From contig CAWAZL010000001.1 of assembly GCA_963786495.1 (NCBI GenBank), forward strand, positions 62,001 through 126,000: 64,000 bases of DNA, in the 5' to 3' direction. The translations under genes and the position numbers were made by a program. The notes beneath the pieces are model-generated. The model made no database searches, was not told the origin of the DNA, and saw only the letters and a list, made by a program, of their open reading frames with translations. This DNA is from JALZKA01 sp963786495. GTDB lineage: Bacteria > Actinomycetota > Thermoleophilia > Solirubrobacterales > 70-9. This document shows positions 24,572-34,007 of this stretch, one piece after another (positions within the stretch are counted from its first letter, which is position 1; each line of letters starts with the position of its first letter).

Positions 24572-25461
24572 CTGCGGACGAGCTCCGCGAGCCTCCGCTC
24601 AGGCTGCGCGAGCGAGATCGAGGCGCGCGACATCTCGCGCCAGGGATCGTCGACCCGCGAGAGGTGCCGAAAGGCGTTGCGGGTGTTCCAACGATCAGGT
24701 TTCAGCTTCGAGTCGCTGAGCTCCTCCAGCCGGATAGGCATCGCGACAGGGGCGCCCGGACGAGGGCGTATCGCATACGGCGGGACGACGGTCTGGGCGT
24801 AGCCGTTTCTCGCTACGTCCACGAGGATCTTCTCGTCGCGCTTCTCCTTGCGGAATTGCGTCGTCAGGTAGTCCGGGTGGCGTTCCTCTGCCACGGCGGC
24901 CACTCCCCTCGTGAACGCCTTCACCTCTTCGGTTTCCCGGTCGCGGCGAATCGGCACCCACAGGTGAATGCCACGTGAGCCTGTGACCATCGCGAACGGC
25001 TGGAGTCCGAGCTCGTCGAGTAGGCCGGCGATATTCCTGGCCGCCTTGCGGACGGTCGCGAAATCGTCCTGGGACGGGTCGAGGTCGAAGACGATGCGGT
25101 CAGGGCGGCGGGGGTTGTCGGCGCGGCTAAGCCACACATGCGGTGTGATCGTCCCGTGGTTGGCCAGGAAAACGAGCGAATCCGCATCGGTCACGACGGG
25201 GTGGTTGACCGTCCCGCCGGATTTCTTCATCCTGGCGCGCTCGATCCACGCGGGGAAATATTCGGGAGCTTCCTTGTGAAAGAAGCCCTGTTTGCCGATT
25301 CCCTCCGGAAACCGCTGCATGCTCACTGGACGGTTCTTGAGGTGCGGCACCATCAGCGGTGCCACCCGTCGGTAATAGGCGGCTACGTCGCCCTTCGTGA
25401 CACCGTCCTCTGGAAAGAGGACCCGCTCGGGGTGGGTGATCTTGACCGCGATTTCGGTCAC
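24568..25461 (-). CDS. Stand-alone LigD-type DNA polymerase/primase domain
   Basis: The 297-residue protein has the conserved motifs of the LigD polymerase domain (archaeo-eukaryotic primase fold). These include the metal-binding VFDLDPSQDDF, GSRGIHLWVPIRRD, and the C-terminal ILVDVARNGYAQTVVPPYAI followed by RPRPGAPVAMPI. It belongs to non-homologous end joining and related gap filling, where LigD works with Ku. No ligase or Ku gene is present in the window. GTG 25461 gives the expected N-terminus VTEIAVKITHPERVLFPEDG. Confidence 0.88.
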   Translation of the reverse strand: MTEIAVKITHPERVLFPEDGVTKGDVAAYYRRVAPLMVPHLKNRPVSMQRFPEGIGKQGFFHKEAPEYFPAWIERARMKKSGGTVNHPVVTDADSLVFLANHGTITPHVWLSRADNPRRPDRIVFDLDPSQDDFATVRKAARNIAGLLDELGLQPFAMVTGSRGIHLWVPIRRDRETEEVKAFTRGVAAVAEERHPDYLTTQFRKEKRDEKILVDVARNGYAQTVVPPYAIRPRPGAPVAMPIRLEELSDSKLKPDRWNTRNAFRHLSRVDDPWREMSRASISLAQPERRLAELVRS

Positions 25462-25471
25462 GAACGGGCGG

Positions 25472-26320
25472 TTACCCCATGCGGGCGGTGTGGTTAACGA
25501 CCGCGTGGGCGATGGCTTCCCAGTCGGCTCGGTAGATCCCATGCCCGGCGCCCTCCAGGCGCAGCAGGCTGGCACCGGGGATCTCACGCGCCAGAGCCTC
25601 GCCGTGCGCGATTGGGAACATCGGGTCGGCGGTGCCATGGATGACGAGCGTCGGTGCGCTGATCTGAGTCAGGGGCTTGAGCGTTCCCTCGCCGTGGGAC
25701 ATGACGTCGTGGTTCTGTACCGCGGCGAAGTCACGCGCCCGTTCGATCTCCCGGCGAACAAGCTCTCGGATTCCGGTCTCATCGGACGGCCGCTCACCAC
25801 CAGCGAGGAGACGCGCGTAATCGACCAGGTAATCGACGACGGAGTCCGGGCTTGACCAATCGGCCTCGGACGTAGCGAAAAAGCGACTGAACTCCGCCGA
25901 CGGCGGCGGCAGATCACGGTCGCCCGGGACTAGGGGAGAGGTGCTCAAGAGCGTGAGGGAGAGCACGCGATCGGCTGAGTCGAGCGCCACCTCCTGGGCG
26001 ATGCCGCCACCCGCGGAGACGCCGACAAGATGTGCCGCCGAGATGCCCAACCCGTCGAGCACGCCGACCGCGTCATCCGTCAGGTCCGCTCCTGTGTATT
26101 CGGGCCGGCCGGGCTCACAGGTTGTCGAGCGGCCAGTGTCGCGGTGGTCATAGCGAATCACGAACCGACCGGCGTCGGCGAGCATCCGGCAGAAGTCCTC
26201 CTCCCACCCGAGCATCGACGCGCCAATGCCCATGATGAGAAGGATCGGAGGATCGGCCGGGTCACCGAACGCCTCGGTGCACAGCTCAACTCCATTGGCT
26301 TCGATCATTCGCTCGGGCAC
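25472..26320 (-). CDS. Alpha/beta-fold hydrolase
   Basis: A 282-residue protein of the alpha/beta hydrolase family. It has an oxyanion-side motif LIMGIGASMLGW, nucleophile elbow GVSAGGG (Ser), acid in HGTADPMFP and base in GAGHGI. This arrangement is that of small-molecule esterases and of aclacinomycin methylesterase (RdmC)-like proteins. Substrate unknown. The start is GTG; the gene ends 10 bases before the LigD-like gene on the same strand. Confidence 0.88.
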   Translation of the reverse strand: MPERMIEANGVELCTEAFGDPADPPILLIMGIGASMLGWEEDFCRMLADAGRFVIRYDHRDTGRSTTCEPGRPEYTGADLTDDAVGVLDGLGISAAHLVGVSAGGGIAQEVALDSADRVLSLTLLSTSPLVPGDRDLPPPSAEFSRFFATSEADWSSPDSVVDYLVDYARLLAGGERPSDETGIRELVRREIERARDFAAVQNHDVMSHGEGTLKPLTQISAPTLVIHGTADPMFPIAHGEALAREIPGASLLRLEGAGHGIYRADWEAIAHAVVNHTARMG

Positions 26321-26380
26321 GCTGTTTCTCCGCTCGCGGAGCCTAGGAGAAGGAACCCAAGTGGGTGACGAGGTTGTCGA

Positions 26381-27082
26381 TCAGCCGTCCTCGCCGTACG
26401 CGTTGTTGTAGGTCCACCACTCGCCCGGCGACCCGCCCCGTGTTTGTGGATAGTCCTGCGGGAAGTCCTGCCAATCCTCTTGTCGTCCGAGCGCTGTTAT
26501 GTCCAGGTGGCTCCATGTCGTCCCGATGTGCTCGGCGCCGCGACTGTGGATGAAGTAGGTGCGGAAGATCCGGTCTCCCTCCTGGAAGAACGCGTTGTGT
26601 CCATGCCACTCGCCGACCCCGAAATCGGAATCGAAGTCATCGGTGATCGTGTACCAGGGGATGAGCTCCCATCCGTGGCGCTCCTTCAGGCTCTGGATCT
26701 CGGCCTGGGGGGCGCGGGAGGCGAACGCGAGCGTCGTGTCCCGCGCATTCAGGTGGGCCGGATGCGCAACCTGATCGGCGATCATCGAGCAACCGACGCA
26801 TGCCCGCTCGGGGTAGGAGGTGCCCTGCGCCGTCGTCGTCACGTCCGGCGCGTAGAAGGCGCGGTAGATGATCAACTGGCGGCGGCCGTCGAAGAGATCG
26901 GCGAGGCTCGCGGGCCCGTTCGGCCCCTCGAAGCGGTAGTCCTTCTCGACCGCCATCCACGGCATCCGGCGGCGCTCGGCGGCGAGCGCGTCGCCCGCCC
27001 GGGTGTGCTCCTTCTCCTTGACCAGGAGCTTCTGGCGCGATGCCTCCCACTCTTCCGGCGAGACGATCGGGGGGATGTTCAT
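26381..27082 (-). CDS. DUF899 (thioredoxin-like fold) protein
   Basis: The 233-residue protein shows the DUF899 features RRMPWMAVEKDYRFEGPNG, the central ERACVGCSMIADQV with a CxxC, FASRAPQAEIQSLKERHGWE, and YHTYxTxxRGxE-like TYFIHSRGAEHIGTTW near the end. Members are predicted thiol-type oxidoreductases of unknown substrate. Of two in-frame ATGs, 27082 was chosen because AAGGAG lies six bases before it, while it directly abuts ATG 27088. Confidence 0.85.
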   Translation of the reverse strand: MNIPPIVSPEEWEASRQKLLVKEKEHTRAGDALAAERRRMPWMAVEKDYRFEGPNGPASLADLFDGRRQLIIYRAFYAPDVTTTAQGTSYPERACVGCSMIADQVAHPAHLNARDTTLAFASRAPQAEIQSLKERHGWELIPWYTITDDFDSDFGVGEWHGHNAFFQEGDRIFRTYFIHSRGAEHIGTTWSHLDITALGRQEDWQDFPQDYPQTRGGSPGEWWTYNNAYGEDG

Positions 27083-27146
27083 GCTCATCTCCTTACTGGT
27101 TGTGGACCGAGTCGGTCATTCCGTCTGCGGATAGCCTGACGACCCC

Positions 27147-28316
27147 GTGGCCCTCACCGATCCCTCCAAGCGCCTTGGGGCGATTCCGCCGTACAAGTTC
27201 GCCCAGCTCCAGACGCAGGTGGCGGAAAAGCGGGCCGCCGGGATCGATGTGATCAACCTCGGGATCGGCGACCCCGACTATCCGACCTTCCCGCACGTGA
27301 TCGAGGCCATGCAGAAGGCCGTTACCGACCCGAGCACCCACGCCTATCCGTCCAACCGGGGGCGCCAGGAGTTCAGAGAGGCGTTGGCCGGCTTCTACAG
27401 CCGCCGGTTCGGGGTCGAGATCGACCCGGACACAGAAGTCATTCCGGCGATCGGCGCCAAGGAGTGTCTCTACAACCTCTGCTTCGCCTTCCTCGATCCC
27501 GGTGACGTCGCCCTCATCTCGGATCCCGGTTACCCGGTCTATACCGGCGGGCCTGTTCTCGCCGGAGCCGAGACGGTCCTCTTGCCGCTCGAGCCGGAGC
27601 TTGGCTTCGCGCCCGACCTCTCAAAGCTTTCGGCCGACGACCTCGCCCGGGCGCGCCTGATGTTCATCAACTACCCCAACAACCCAACGGGCGCCATAGC
27701 TCCCGACGGATTCTTCGAGCAGGTCGTGGAGCTTGCCCAGAAACACGAGTTCATGGTGGTCCACGACAACGCGTATTCCGAGACGACTTACGACGGCTAT
27801 GTGGCGCCGAGCTTTCTTGCCACACCGGGCGCCAAGGAGGTGGGGCTCGAGACCTTCTCGCTGTCCAAGGGCTTCAACATGACCGGCTGGCGTTGCGCCG
27901 CGATCCTGGGTAACGCGGACGCGGTCCAGACCTACTGGCGCCTGAAGACAAATATCGACTCGGGCTTGTTCGAGGCGGTTCAGCTTGCCGGGGCCGCCGC
28001 GCTCAACGGGCCGCGAGAGCGGATCACCGAGATGAACGGGATCTACGCGCGGCGCCGCGACCTCGTGGTTGGCGCGCTGCGCGAAATCGGCATGAGCGTG
28101 GACACCCCCAAGGGCACGATCTACGTCTGGGCACCGGTGCCGGACGGTCACACCTCCACGTCGTTCGCGGAGCTCGTCTTGGAAGAAGCAGCCGTGGTGA
28201 TCTCGCCGGGCTCCATGTACGGCCCGTCGGGCGAGGGCTTCTTCCGGATCTCGCTGGCGTCGCCCGATGAGCGCATCACAGAGGCCGTCGAGCGCATGCG
28301 CGAGCACTTGGGCTAG
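27147..28316 (+). CDS. Class I aminotransferase, LL-diaminopimelate aminotransferase-like
   Basis: This 389-residue fold-type I aminotransferase has GIGDPDYPTFPHVIEAM near the start, the asparagine motif NYPNNPTGA, the PLP lysine in SLSKGFNMTGWR and the C-terminal arginine in FFRISLA. Similarity is to the DapL/alanine-transaminase group of about 390 residues. It could serve lysine biosynthesis. Its place beside a lysine 6-dehydrogenase-like gene, an aminoadipate-semialdehyde dehydrogenase and a 2-oxoacid dehydrogenase makes 2-aminoadipate transamination an attractive alternative. The GTG start lies in a short divergent gap from the DUF899 gene. Confidence 0.85.
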   Translation: MALTDPSKRLGAIPPYKFAQLQTQVAEKRAAGIDVINLGIGDPDYPTFPHVIEAMQKAVTDPSTHAYPSNRGRQEFREALAGFYSRRFGVEIDPDTEVIPAIGAKECLYNLCFAFLDPGDVALISDPGYPVYTGGPVLAGAETVLLPLEPELGFAPDLSKLSADDLARARLMFINYPNNPTGAIAPDGFFEQVVELAQKHEFMVVHDNAYSETTYDGYVAPSFLATPGAKEVGLETFSLSKGFNMTGWRCAAILGNADAVQTYWRLKTNIDSGLFEAVQLAGAAALNGPRERITEMNGIYARRRDLVVGALREIGMSVDTPKGTIYVWAPVPDGHTSTSFAELVLEEAAVVISPGSMYGPSGEGFFRISLASPDERITEAVERMREHLG

Positions 28317-28326
28317 CTTGCCGGGC

Positions 28327-29445
28327 ATGGAGTCGTCATCCGCCACCAATCGGATCGCCGTCGTCGGCCTCGGCAACGTCGGTCGCCTGATCGCTGACAT
28401 GCTCGTCGAGCGCGGGTTCGAGGTGTGGGAAGTCGACTCGGACGAGAGCAGGCTCGCCGGTGAGCGCGCGACCGTCATGGACGTCAGCGACCCCGCTGCC
28501 CTCGAGGCGTTGTTCGCAGACGTCGACGCGGTCATCTCGTGCCTGCCGTACTTCCTGAACGCGGGGATCGCCACGGCCGCGCATGCGGCCGGGGTGCACT
28601 ACCTGGACCTGACGGAAGACGTCGATACCTCGCGCGTCATCAAGGAGCTCGCCAAGACCTCGGACAACATCTTCATGCCGCGCTGTGGCCTGGCTCCGGG
28701 CTTCATCTGCGTCGTCGGCGGCTCGCTGGTGGGCAGGCTCGAGACCGTCGAGAAGATCGAGCTGCGCGTCGGCGCCCTTCCGCGCAGCCCGAACAACGCG
28801 CTCGGCTATGCGTGCACCTGGTCGCCTGACGGGATCATCAACGAGTACCTGAATGACTGCGAGCAGCTGCGCGGGGGCGAGCTGGTGACCGTGCCGTCAC
28901 TCGAGAACGTCGAGACGATCGTGATCGACGGCGCGCGCTACGAGGCGTTCACCACCTCAGGCGGCTTGGGGACCATGTGCGAGACGTTCGCCGGCCGTGT
29001 TGACAGCCTCGACTACAAGACGATCCGTTACCCCGGCCACCGCGCGCTGATGAGGTTCATGCTTCACGAGTTGGGCCTCAGCCAGCAGCGCGAGGAGGCC
29101 GTGCGTCTTTTAGCCGATGCCTATCCGCCGGTGCGCGACGACCTGGTGATTCTCTATGCGGCGGCCGAGGGACACAGTGGAGGGCGCTCTGCCCGGGAGG
29201 AGTTCGTCCGCATTTACCGTCCGCGGAAGGTCGCCGGTGCCCCCCGGACCGCCATTGCATGGACGACCGCCGCAGGAGCCGTCGGGATGATCGAGTTGCT
29301 TGCGGAGGGCTCGCTGCCGTCAGGCTTCGTCTGTCAGGAGGATGTTTCGCTCAACGACTTCTTGGCCACGAAGGCGGGGCAGATGCTGGCGCGCGAGCCG
29401 CACGTCGACATGGTCGACGACATGCCTTTCCTGCCTGTCGCCTGA
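28327..29445 (+). CDS. Saccharopine dehydrogenase-family protein, probable lysine 6-dehydrogenase type
   Basis: A 372-residue protein with an N-terminal NAD(P)-binding fold (IAVVGLGNVGRLIADMLVER), the SLPYFLN-like ISCLPYFLNAGIATAAHAAG and HYLDLTEDVDT, then a saccharopine dehydrogenase-type catalytic domain with MPRCGLAPGF and TSGGLGTMCETF. Size and pattern match the short, non-fused group that includes lysine 6-dehydrogenase of Geobacillus (lysine to aminoadipate semialdehyde) better than fungal saccharopine dehydrogenases. It follows the aminotransferase by 10 bases, forming an operon convergent with the aldehyde dehydrogenase/E1 pair. Confidence 0.75.
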   Translation: MESSSATNRIAVVGLGNVGRLIADMLVERGFEVWEVDSDESRLAGERATVMDVSDPAALEALFADVDAVISCLPYFLNAGIATAAHAAGVHYLDLTEDVDTSRVIKELAKTSDNIFMPRCGLAPGFICVVGGSLVGRLETVEKIELRVGALPRSPNNALGYACTWSPDGIINEYLNDCEQLRGGELVTVPSLENVETIVIDGARYEAFTTSGGLGTMCETFAGRVDSLDYKTIRYPGHRALMRFMLHELGLSQQREEAVRLLADAYPPVRDDLVILYAAAEGHSGGRSAREEFVRIYRPRKVAGAPRTAIAWTTAAGAVGMIELLAEGSLPSGFVCQEDVSLNDFLATKAGQMLAREPHVDMVDDMPFLPVA

Positions 29446-29454
29446 GCGCCGGCT

Positions 29455-31689
29455 CTAGCTACCTACGAGCGCACGCGCGGCCGATTCGATCTCGGCTTCC
29501 TGCAGCAGGACGAGCTCGGCGGCTTCCCCCAACGGGATGAATGAGTCCTGGCTCGTCACCCGCGTGATCTTGCCCTCGAAGCTCGCGTCGACAAGCGCGC
29601 CGAGAACGCCCTCCGAGACCCCGCCGCTCCTGCGCGTCTCGTCGACGATCAGCACCCGTCCGGTCGCCTCCGCCTCGCGAAGCATGTCGTCGATCGGCAG
29701 CGGGGCAAGCCAGCGCATGTCGACCACGCGGGCGTTGATCCCGTCGTGGGCGAGTCGCTGCGCGACGCGCAGCGACATGTAGGTGCCGTTCGCAAAGGTG
29801 ATGATCGTCAAGTCGTTTCCGTCGCCATGCACTCGCGCCGAGCCGATCGGGGCGTGAGCGTTGGCCCACTCGTTGGGCGGCGCATACGGCGCGACCCAGC
29901 CGCCGTCCTCCGGGCTATGCAGATCGCGGGAGTGATAGAGCGCGATCGGCTCTAAGAACACGCACGTCGAACCGTCGGTGGACGCAGCCGCCAGGCAGGT
30001 GCGGAGCATTGCCGCCGCGTCGTCGGGGCGAGCGGGAGACGCCACGACGATCCCCGGGATGTCACGAAGAACCGCCACGGCGTCGTCGTTATGGAAATGC
30101 CCGCCGAAGCCCTTCTGGTAGCCGTATCCGGCGACCCGCACCACCATCGGGTTGTGGTATTGCCCGTTCGAGAAGAAGGGCAATGTCGCAGCCTCACCTC
30201 GCAGTTGATCCTCGGCGTTGTGCAGGTAGGCGAGGTACTGAATCTCGGGGACCGGGAGGAGGCCGGAGACTCCGCAGCCGAGTGCGACGCCCATGATCGT
30301 CTGCTCGTCGAGCAGCGTGTCGAACACGCGGGTGATGCCGAAGCGGCGCTGGAGCCCACGGGTGACTCCGTAGACACCCCCCTTGCGACCAACGTCCTCG
30401 CCGAAGACCAGGACTTCGGGCCGGGCCGCGAGTGCATCGGTCAAGGTGGCGTTGATCGACTCGGCAAGAGTCAGGGGCCCCGCTTCTTCTGGGAGCTTCC
30501 CTGCGAACGCCTTCGATCTTGCGTTCTCATCCGCCGCCTGGCTCGCGGCGGTGGCGACCGATTCCGGTCGTCGCGGAGCGATCGGCTTCATCACCTCCGA
30601 TGCACTTTCGAGGCGCGGACGGTCGGCGGCGTCATCGGCAAGGCTCCGCACCTCCGACGCGACCTCGTCGTACCTCGCAAGCAGTTCGCTGGGCTCGGCG
30701 ACGCCGGTTTCAACGAGGAGGCGCGCTGCGTGGAGAAGAGGATCGCGGTCCAAATCCTCGCCGATCTCGGCGCGGGTGCGATAACCGATCTCGGCGTCCG
30801 AGCCCGCATGCCCGAGGAAGCGAACCGTGCGGAGGTGCAGGAACGCGGGGCGACGAGAGCTCCGCACGTACTCCGCTGCCGCAAGGGCCGCGTCATAGGC
30901 GCCCGCGATGTCCGTCCCCTCGGCACTGAAGTAACGCAGGTGCGGCCGGTTCGACCAGGACTCCTTCACCCAGTCGCGCGGCGTGCGGACACTGATTCCG
31001 AAGCCGTTGTCCTCGCAACTGAACAGCACCGGCATCCGAAGCCCTTGATGCACGTTGTACTCGGCGGCGTTCAGCGCTCCCAGGGCAGTCGAGTGGTTGA
31101 GCGAGGCATCGCCGAAGGAGCAGATCGCGATTGCGTCCGCCGGCCACGCGGGGCTGACGTCGATCCGCTGCGCGCGCTCGATCGCGAACCCGACTCCCAT
31201 CGCGCGGGGTAGGTGCGACGCGATCGTCGAGGTCTGGGGGATCACCGCGAGCGCGTGGTTGCCGAAAACCTTGTGCCGCCCGCCGGAGATCGGCTCGTCC
31301 GCGGCCGCGACCAGGCCGAGTAGCACGTCCCGAAGCGGGGTGGAGTCCGGCACCTGCTGCGCCCGCGCGCAGTAAAAGCCGCCCGACCGGTAGTGGAGCA
31401 GCGCCGGATCGGTGGGCCTCAGCGCCGCCGCAACGGCGGCGTTCGACTCATGGCCCGCGGATCCGATCGTGTAGACGCCGGGTCCCTCCTTCCGCAGATA
31501 ACGCGCGGCCAGGTCGAGGTTCCTGCTTTCCGCCATCGCGTCGAACAACGCGAGGGCCATGTGGCCAGTCAGGCCCGTGTCGTCGCGGACCCGCTGGTCG
31601 AGCTCTACGTCCCCTGAACCGTTCGGGCTGAGCGCGGCCAGGCGCTCACGGAAGTGACTCTCGAGCGCTTGCTCAGGCGTCTCACCCAA
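29455..31689 (-). CDS. 2-oxoacid dehydrogenase E1, alpha and beta subunits fused
   Basis: A 744-residue protein. The N-terminal about 350 residues form the alpha part with the thiamine-diphosphate motif region SFGDASLNHSTALGALNAA and HLRTVRFLGHAGSD. The C-terminal part, starting at TLAESINATLTDALAARPEV, is a complete beta subunit with VFGEDVGRKGGVYGVTRGLQ and RVVDMRWLAPLP. It is of the branched-chain 2-oxoacid/pyruvate E1 type. The TTG start overlaps the end of the aldehyde dehydrogenase gene by 8 bases, so the two are co-translated. No E2 or E3 gene is nearby. By context the substrate may be 2-oxoadipate. Confidence 0.82.
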   Translation of the reverse strand: MGETPEQALESHFRERLAALSPNGSGDVELDQRVRDDTGLTGHMALALFDAMAESRNLDLAARYLRKEGPGVYTIGSAGHESNAAVAAALRPTDPALLHYRSGGFYCARAQQVPDSTPLRDVLLGLVAAADEPISGGRHKVFGNHALAVIPQTSTIASHLPRAMGVGFAIERAQRIDVSPAWPADAIAICSFGDASLNHSTALGALNAAEYNVHQGLRMPVLFSCEDNGFGISVRTPRDWVKESWSNRPHLRYFSAEGTDIAGAYDAALAAAEYVRSSRRPAFLHLRTVRFLGHAGSDAEIGYRTRAEIGEDLDRDPLLHAARLLVETGVAEPSELLARYDEVASEVRSLADDAADRPRLESASEVMKPIAPRRPESVATAASQAADENARSKAFAGKLPEEAGPLTLAESINATLTDALAARPEVLVFGEDVGRKGGVYGVTRGLQRRFGITRVFDTLLDEQTIMGVALGCGVSGLLPVPEIQYLAYLHNAEDQLRGEAATLPFFSNGQYHNPMVVRVAGYGYQKGFGGHFHNDDAVAVLRDIPGIVVASPARPDDAAAMLRTCLAAASTDGSTCVFLEPIALYHSRDLHSPEDGGWVAPYAPPNEWANAHAPIGSARVHGDGNDLTIITFANGTYMSLRVAQRLAHDGINARVVDMRWLAPLPIDDMLREAEATGRVLIVDETRRSGGVSEGVLGALVDASFEGKITRVTSQDSFIPLGEAAELVLLQEAEIESAARALVGS

Positions 31690-33238
31690 ACTCGACGCCT
31701 TGGGCCAGGGGAAGCTCGTCGGAGTAGTTGACGGTGTTGGTCGCCCGGCGCATGTAGGCGCGCCAGGCATCCGAGCCGGACTCGCGGCCTCCGCCGGTGG
31801 ACTTCTCGCCGCCGAACGCGCCGCCGATCTCGGCGCCGGACGTGCCGATGTTGACGTTCACGATCCCGCAGTCGGAGCCCTCCGAGGAGAGGAAGAGCTC
31901 GGCCTCCCGCTGATCCCCGGTGAAGATGCTCGACGACAGACCCTGGGGAACGCCGTTGTGGATCTCGATCGCCTCCGCGAGCGCCGAGTAGCTCATCACG
32001 TAAAGGATCGGGGCGAACGTCTCGCGGCGCACCAGCTCCGTCTGCCCGGGCATGCGGACGATCGCGGGCTCGACGTAGTAGGCGCCCGGGTAACCGGCGG
32101 CCTCACGCCGGCCGCCGCCGACGATCAGCTCGCCGCCGTCAGACTGCGCCTGCTCGAGCGCGGCGACCATCGCCTGGTACGAGCGCTCGTTGATCAGCGG
32201 GCCGACCAGCGTGCCGTCGGCACTGGGGTCGCCGATCGGGAGACGGGCGAACACGTCCTGCAGCCCGGCGACGAGCTCGTCGGAGACCTCGTCGTGCGCG
32301 ATAACCCGGCGCAGGGTCGTGCACCGCTGGCCGGCAGTCCCCGCGGCGGCAAACACGATTCCCCGCCGGGCGAGCTCCAGATCCGCAGAGGGCGCCACGA
32401 TCGCGGCGTTGTTCCCGCCGAGCTCGAGCAGCACGCGACCCATGCGGGCTGCCACGCGGGGAGCGACCTCCGTCCCCATGCGCTCCGATCCGGTCGCGCT
32501 GACCAGCGCGACGTCGGGGCTGTCCACCAGCGCCTGGCTCGCCTCGGGGTCAGCGATAACCATCCGCTGGACCCCGGCCGGCGCGCCGCACTCCGCCGCG
32601 GCGCGCTCCACCAGGGACTGACATGCCATCGAGGTAAGAGCGGTCATCGGCGACGGCTTCCACACGATGGTGTCGCCGCAGACGAAGGCGACGGCGGCGT
32701 TCCAGGCCCACACCGCGCAAGGGAAGTTGAACGCCGTGATGACGCCGACCACGCCAAGCGGGTGCCATGTCTCCATCAGGCGATGGCCCGGGCGCTCGGA
32801 TGGCATGGTCTTACCGTCCAGCTGGCGCGATAGGCCGACCGCGAAGTCGCAAATGTCGATCGCTTCCTGAACCTCGCCAAGCGACTCTGAGCGGATCTTC
32901 CCCGCCTCGATCGTGATCAGCTCGGCGACGTCCGCTTTGTGCTCGCCCAGGAGCTCGCCCAGTCGCTTGACGAACGCGCCGCGGATCGGCGCGGGAACGG
33001 CACGCCATTCGCGAAAGGCCTCCTTGGTCTCGGCGATCGCCGCCTCCACCTCCGCCTTGCCGGCGCCAGGTACGTCGAACAGGTCCTCGCCGGTGATCGG
33101 CGAACGCGCGCTAACGGATGCCCCGGTTCCGAGGGAGGAAAGATCGACACCGCAGTTCTCGAGGGCCGTCCTCGCTCGCGAACGAAGTTCGTCGGTCGAT
33201 GAGACGGTCAGCTCCTGCTGGGACTCAGTTGTCGTCAT
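31682..33238 (-). CDS. Aldehyde dehydrogenase, aminoadipate-semialdehyde (ALDH7) type
   Basis: This 518-residue ALDH has catalytic Cys306 in AGQRCTT and Glu272 in LLELGGNNAAIV. Its C-terminal region with GGAFGGEKSTGGGRESGSDA and YMRRATNTVNYS is diagnostic of the ALDH7/antiquitin group (piperideine-6-carboxylate or alpha-aminoadipate-semialdehyde dehydrogenase). The enzyme would turn the product of lysine 6-dehydrogenase into 2-aminoadipate. GGAGGAG precedes ATG 33238. It heads a two-gene operon with the fused E1. Confidence 0.87.
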   Translation of the reverse strand: MTTTESQQELTVSSTDELRSRARTALENCGVDLSSLGTGASVSARSPITGEDLFDVPGAGKAEVEAAIAETKEAFREWRAVPAPIRGAFVKRLGELLGEHKADVAELITIEAGKIRSESLGEVQEAIDICDFAVGLSRQLDGKTMPSERPGHRLMETWHPLGVVGVITAFNFPCAVWAWNAAVAFVCGDTIVWKPSPMTALTSMACQSLVERAAAECGAPAGVQRMVIADPEASQALVDSPDVALVSATGSERMGTEVAPRVAARMGRVLLELGGNNAAIVAPSADLELARRGIVFAAAGTAGQRCTTLRRVIAHDEVSDELVAGLQDVFARLPIGDPSADGTLVGPLINERSYQAMVAALEQAQSDGGELIVGGGRREAAGYPGAYYVEPAIVRMPGQTELVRRETFAPILYVMSYSALAEAIEIHNGVPQGLSSSIFTGDQREAELFLSSEGSDCGIVNVNIGTSGAEIGGAFGGEKSTGGGRESGSDAWRAYMRRATNTVNYSDELPLAQGVEFG

Positions 33239-33338
33239 TGCTCCTCCATGAGTTCGGGGCGAGGGATGAGGATGGCCTACACCGATGGTACGTGCGGCGC
33301 TGTATGGTGCGCGAAAGTCCACGAGGGGAGAGTCCGAA

Positions 33339-33974
33339 ATGCCTGCACGCGTCACCCGCCATCTGCGCACAAACGCGATCGCGTACCTCGCCCTCTTCGT
33401 TGCGCTGGGCGGCACGGCTTACGCCGCGGCGACGATCGGCGCGAAGGACATCAAGGCGGATGCTGTGCGCCAAAAGCACATCAAGGCCGGAGCCGTGCAC
33501 ACCGAGGAGATTCTCGACGACACCGTGTCCGGCATCGACATAGCGGATGGATCGATTGGCGGAAGCGACATCTCCGAGACCTCGCTGCAAGGTCTGCTCG
33601 GGACCGAGGTCCAGTCTGGTCTTTATGCAGATGCGACGGAGGACCCTCTCGCGGAACTCAACGGGGCTGCGCTTGAGATCCACGACGACGGTAACGCGGA
33701 TGCGGTCAAGGAGGTTGTCGTCGAGCACACCGGCCTGGGCGGCGTCTACCACGTGCTCCGGGACGATCAAACGGTTGTCAACGTCGCGCCGAGTTCAAGC
33801 GTGACCATCGCCGCCGACGACAATGTGCTGGACCTCGTGGTCCACGCAAGTGGCTTTGGCGGGGCGAAGCAGGAAGCGATATCCGTGAGCTGCGCCTTCG
33901 ACCAGACCTACGACGAAGGTGCCGCTGACACGCCCGCTGTCGTTTGCTTCTCGATGAAGCCGCTGGGCCGCTGA
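33339..33974 (+). CDS. Secreted or anchored protein with the Thermoleophilia-type N-terminus
   Basis: The 211-residue protein has the N-terminal membrane segment NAIAYLALFVALGGTAYAA, which I associate with many surface proteins of Thermoleophilia. Next come short DIKADAV/HIKAGAV/DIADGSI repeats of about 10 residues, which may form a beta-solenoid stalk. The C-terminal about 110 residues look like a beta-rich globular domain. Function unknown. ATG 33339 follows a purine-rich GAGGGGAGAG and removes a non-conserved 18-residue extension. It is divergent from the ALDH gene across 100 bases. Confidence 0.78.
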   Translation: MPARVTRHLRTNAIAYLALFVALGGTAYAAATIGAKDIKADAVRQKHIKAGAVHTEEILDDTVSGIDIADGSIGGSDISETSLQGLLGTEVQSGLYADATEDPLAELNGAALEIHDDGNADAVKEVVVEHTGLGGVYHVLRDDQTVVNVAPSSSVTIAADDNVLDLVVHASGFGGAKQEAISVSCAFDQTYDEGAADTPAVVCFSMKPLGR

Positions 33975-34007
33975 CACGACTGGCGCCGCCCCGCTAGCGT
34001 TTGCCGC

